NCBI RefSeq assembly: GCF_005406125.1
Contig: NZ_BIXZ01000002.1
Location: 248,001 to 312,000, forward strand
Reading direction: 5' to 3'
From: Haloarcula mannanilytica
GTDB lineage: Archaea > Halobacteriota > Halobacteria > Halobacteriales > Haloarculaceae
Length of the DNA: 64,000 bases
The notes under the pieces were generated by a model that saw nothing but the letters and a program-made list of their open reading frames with translations, was not told the DNA's origin and did no database searches. The translations under genes were made by a program, and so were the position numbers. Positions 61,580 to 64,000 of this stretch are shown here, piece after piece (within the stretch, counting starts at the first letter, position 1; the number at the start of each line of letters is the position of its first letter).

Positions 61580-61891
61580 ATGGTCGCCATAGAAACGCTC
61601 ATGAACTGGCTCATCACCGCCCTGGCGTTTGGCTCGACAGTACTGGGTGGGTACGTCGGATACCAAGCCTATCGGGGGTATCGCCGCCACAACAGCCGCG
61701 CGATGCAGTACCTCTCCGTCGGGCTGTTCTGTCTCACGGCGGTGGCGTTCGTCGTCGCGTTCGCCGGCTCGGTCCTCCTCAGACAGGGCTTGCTCGCCAG
61801 CCAGTTCCAGCAACCGCTGACGCTCGTCACCCGCGCCTTCCAGTTCGTCGGCGTCCTCTTTATCGCGTACTCGCTTCACTCTCGGGAGTGA
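61580..61891 (+). CDS. DUF7521-like small membrane protein
   Basis: 103 residues from ATG 61580, one base after the regulator's stop. Three hydrophobic segments (LITALAFGSTVLGGYVGY, YLSVGLFCLTAVAFVVAF, LVTRAFQFVGVLFIAYSL) separated by short basic loops. Looks like a membrane partner or sensor of the winged-helix protein. No catalytic motif. Confidence 0.7.
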   Translation: MVAIETLMNWLITALAFGSTVLGGYVGYQAYRGYRRHNSRAMQYLSVGLFCLTAVAFVVAFAGSVLLRQGLLASQFQQPLTLVTRAFQFVGVLFIAYSLHSRE

Positions 61892-61968
61892 CGGCTAGCC
61901 TGAGTTGCCCGCGAGCCACGGCCGTCCAGCAGCGAACATCTGAAGGCCGTCCAGCGGAAAGGACGGGT

Positions 61969-62418
61969 ATGGGACGGAGGTCGGAGAGCCGCCAGACGGT
62001 CCGTATCGACGGGGCCGACCCGATATTGCTCCCCTGGGATGTCGACCCCGCAGCGCTACCGTTCGATGTCGTCTCCGGACCGATTGCCTTCGAGTGTGCA
62101 TCCGGCGACCGCATCGAACGCGAGTACACCGGCGTCGCCGTGTTCGACCTGCTTGAGGCGGCGTCGATGTCCGGCGACACAACGCACATTCAGTTCGAAT
62201 CGGCGAACGGCGACCTGGCGTGTATCCCGCTTGCCGACCTCAACGGGGCGGTGCTCGCGCTGGGCGACGGCTCCGGAACCGCGCCGGAGCGACCCCGATT
62301 CGTCTCGCCGCACGTCCTCGGCCCGCGAACGGTCAAGAACGTCTGCCGACTGCGGCCGCGGGCGCTCGCCGCGGGCGCTGACCGCGAGGCGTACGAGCGG
62401 CTGCCGCTGGACGAGTGA
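61969..62418 (+). CDS. Small molybdopterin-oxidoreductase-like protein
   Basis: 149 residues from ATG 61969 (MGRRSESRQTVRIDG). The core, DDGADP-like start, FDVVSGPIAFECASGDRIEREYTGVAVFDLLEAASMSGD, resembles the middle of sulfite-oxidase-type molybdopterin domains (strand, turn, FDLLEAA helix). It lacks the full cofactor-binding region, so it may be a fold relative or truncated. The family call is moderate and the enzyme activity unproven. Confidence 0.5.
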   Translation: MGRRSESRQTVRIDGADPILLPWDVDPAALPFDVVSGPIAFECASGDRIEREYTGVAVFDLLEAASMSGDTTHIQFESANGDLACIPLADLNGAVLALGDGSGTAPERPRFVSPHVLGPRTVKNVCRLRPRALAAGADREAYERLPLDE

Positions 62419-62432
62419 CGCTGGACGGTTGA

Positions 62433-62633
62433 CTACTCCAGCAGCCCGATGTCCTTCGCCAGGCGGTCCGCGAGCTCCTCCAATACGTCAGGGTCGACCT
62501 CGGCGACCGGCTCACCGTCGTGAAGCTGCTCGTTGTGGCGCGCGACGGCGTCCTCGACATCCTCGAACGCGACCGACGTTCGCGTCCCACAGGCCTCGCA
62601 AACGACCGGAATCTCGGGTTGGTCGGCTGTCAT
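62433..62633 (-). CDS. Small CxxC protein, 66 residues
   Basis: ATG 62633. One CxxC (VCEACGT) near residue 12, followed by an acidic helical C-terminus with HNEQLH. It could bind zinc with the two His. Unknown family; convergent with the molybdopterin-like gene. Confidence 0.6.
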   Translation of the reverse strand: MTADQPEIPVVCEACGTRTSVAFEDVEDAVARHNEQLHDGEPVAEVDPDVLEELADRLAKDIGLLE

Positions 62634-62697
62634 TGGCGGCAGTTTACCTCGCTCCCCGATAAACGGACCGGAGCGTCACCGGGATATGTCCCGGCGG

Positions 62698-63204
62698 TCA
62701 TTCAAGAACGCTTTTGGGCCGTTTGAGATAGAACGCCTGGTCAGTGACACGTGCGTACACAGCATACAGCGTCTCGACGGCGGCCGGGTCGGGGTCGAAC
62801 TGCAGGTGCGGGGCCATGTGGTACGCCTTGCAACTGGTCAGGAAGAAGTACAGCGTCCGGTGGTGGGCCGGCGTGGCGTCGACGACGCCCATCGACCGCT
62901 CACCTAAATCGCCCGAAAAGTCGTTGAGCAGGGCGGCGATATCGTCGTTCAGTTCCTCATCGGGGCGGGAGAGCGGCGCACCGAGTGTCTGCTGGAGGAA
63001 CTCGCTGGTCGCCCGCAGAAACGGGTTCGAGTCCATCCCTGTCGGGTCCACGGCGCTGAACGCGTCGTACAGGTCGAGCAGCGCCGTCAGTTCGTCGTCG
63101 GTCAGTGCGATGGGTTTGACGGGGTCGCCCTGCGGGATCGAGTAGTCCGGGAAGGAGTATGACCCCGGGTCTGGGACCTGCCCGAACACGTTATCGAGAC
63201 TCAT
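62698..63204 (-). CDS. Haloarchaeal protein of unknown function, 168 residues
   Basis: ATG 63204. Acidic, mostly helical. Opens SLDNVFGQVPDPGSYSFPDYS; middle LTALLDLYDAFSAVDPTGM; a late AHHRTLYFFLTSCKAYHMAP has one Cys and several His. No signal peptide, membrane segment or domain I can name. The 64-bp gap to the small CxxC gene suggests a shared transcript. Confidence 0.65.
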   Translation of the reverse strand: MSLDNVFGQVPDPGSYSFPDYSIPQGDPVKPIALTDDELTALLDLYDAFSAVDPTGMDSNPFLRATSEFLQQTLGAPLSRPDEELNDDIAALLNDFSGDLGERSMGVVDATPAHHRTLYFFLTSCKAYHMAPHLQFDPDPAAVETLYAVYARVTDQAFYLKRPKSVLE

Positions 63205-63420
63205 GGTGGCGGTTCGGCCGCGAGACGCCTAATGGTTGGGTGGAGAGCGAGATGGCGGAGCGGTCCCACCAGAACACATATCATACCGTGTGCGGATATC
63301 CCAGCCGATGCCCTCCACCAATCGCACGACGGTCGCACAGCGACGCCTCGAACCGTCGGAACCGCATGTGCCACGTTCTGCACCGGGTAGGCACCCGACG
63401 CTAACGAGGGGCCGCGACTG

Positions 63421-64000
63421 ATGCCGACACTCACTGTCCGACTGGCCGACGGGTGGCAACGAGCGGGTGACCAGTTTCCGCTGTCACTAGTCCCGATACT
63501 GCTGGCGGTCCTGCATACCGATAGTATCCGGCAAGTGCTCACCCACGACGGGATTCACTTCGGCGTCAAGCTCAGCGTCCCGGTATCCGTCGTAACCATC
63601 TGGCAGTTCGTTGACCCGCCCAGTACCGGCGTGTCGGTGAACGCCGGCCTCCCGCTCTCGCTTCCGTTCACCGCGGTCGTCGTTCCGCTGGCAATCCTTC
63701 TCCGGGCCGGCCTGAGCGCGGGCTACTTCGGCGCTATCGCCGCGCGTCTCGTCGGCCGTGACGACGGCTTTGCTGCGAGCGTCCGGACCCATTTCCTCCC
63801 GTTTCTCGCGGTAACCGTGCTCCCGTATCTGTTCGCTGTGCCGTTCGTGGTCGGCGTAGTTGGTGCCGGCGGTGTCGGTGGTGGCGGCGCAATTCTCGGA
63901 GCATTCGTTATCCTCGTGCCGCTGCTGCTGGCCGCTGGCTATCTGTTCTGGGCGACGCCCTATCTGATCGTGTTGCGTGAAACCGGTCTGCTGGCGGCGG
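63421..64000 (+). CDS. Integral membrane protein (runs off window end)
   Basis: ATG 63421; 193 residues are in the window. At least four to five hydrophobic segments, among them PLSLPFTAVVVPLAILL, FLPFLAVTVLPYLF and VILVPLLLAAGYLFW, with a Gly-rich linker GAGGVGGGGA. Divergent from the 168-residue gene. No family recognised in this fragment. Confidence 0.6.
   Translation, partial: MPTLTVRLADGWQRAGDQFPLSLVPILLAVLHTDSIRQVLTHDGIHFGVKLSVPVSVVTIWQFVDPPSTGVSVNAGLPLSLPFTAVVVPLAILLRAGLSAGYFGAIAARLVGRDDGFAASVRTHFLPFLAVTVLPYLFAVPFVVGVVGAGGVGGGGAILGAFVILVPLLLAAGYLFWATPYLIVLRETGLLAA

Noticed and set aside
1-64000. CRISPR array, insertion sequence or rRNA
   Set aside because: No regularly spaced repeats, transposase motifs or rRNA-like sequence were seen.

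Overview
The window is a stretch of haloarchaeal chromosome, most likely from Haloarcula or a close relative. The coding sequence is GC-rich and G/C-ending, the proteins are strongly acidic, many genes have a TATA-like box 25-30 bp before the start codon (leaderless transcription), twin-arginine lipoproteins are present, and several families are archaeal or haloarchaeal (PurO IMP cyclohydrolase, HVO_0234-type beta-propeller, the DUF58/DUF4129 set). The genus is an inference; the haloarchaeal assignment is firm. There is no CRISPR array, insertion sequence or rRNA. One tRNA (Gln, CTG) is present.

Layout. 0-13 kb: amino-acid and housekeeping genes (argF end, thrC, lysC, purO), two acetyltransferases, a J-domain/2Fe-2S ferredoxin, an HNH endonuclease next to tRNA-Gln, UspA and a Pit-type phosphate permease. 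A low-GC patch with a phosphoribosyltransferase-HAD gene sits at 0.5-1.9 kb. 12.9-18.1 kb: a complete BMP-type nucleoside ABC importer (lipoprotein, double ATPase, two permeases). 18.1-33.6 kb: leuS and ileS, a rhomboid protease, nucleases and repair genes (DUF123, RNase H-fold exonuclease, uracil-DNA glycosylase), several tiny zinc-ribbon or lipoprotein genes, PRPP synthase and hemL.

33.7-46.2 kb is a nitrogen block: assimilatory nitrate reductase (nasA), two nitrate/nitrite porters, ferredoxin-nitrite reductase (nirA), then amt-glnK-lrp for ammonium uptake and its control. A CheC-type phosphatase and an amino-acid/amide-type binding lipoprotein lie between. Nitrate enters, is reduced to nitrite and then ammonium; Amt and PII control ammonium entry. 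An 18-bp motif with a GTAA-N4-TTAC palindrome is shared, with one mismatch, by the nasA and narK upstream regions.

46.7-64 kb: a two-gene signalling operon (soluble chemotaxis-type transducer fused to a degenerate KaiC/RecA-like domain, plus a PAS histidine kinase), a four-gene ATGA-coupled DUF4129-DUF7269-DUF58-DUF7519 operon, mutS, a second histidine kinase with a degenerate receiver, an ABC-2 exporter, a LolA-fold-like membrane-anchored protein, a possible structured RNA, a winged-helix/membrane-protein pair and small haloarchaeal proteins of unknown role. The last gene runs off the end.

The best leads are the shared nitrate-promoter motif, the transducer-KaiC fusion operon, a nested inverted-repeat element upstream of leuS, an exactly in-frame 54-bp insertion in ileS, and the structured intergenic segment at about 60.96-61.15 kb.
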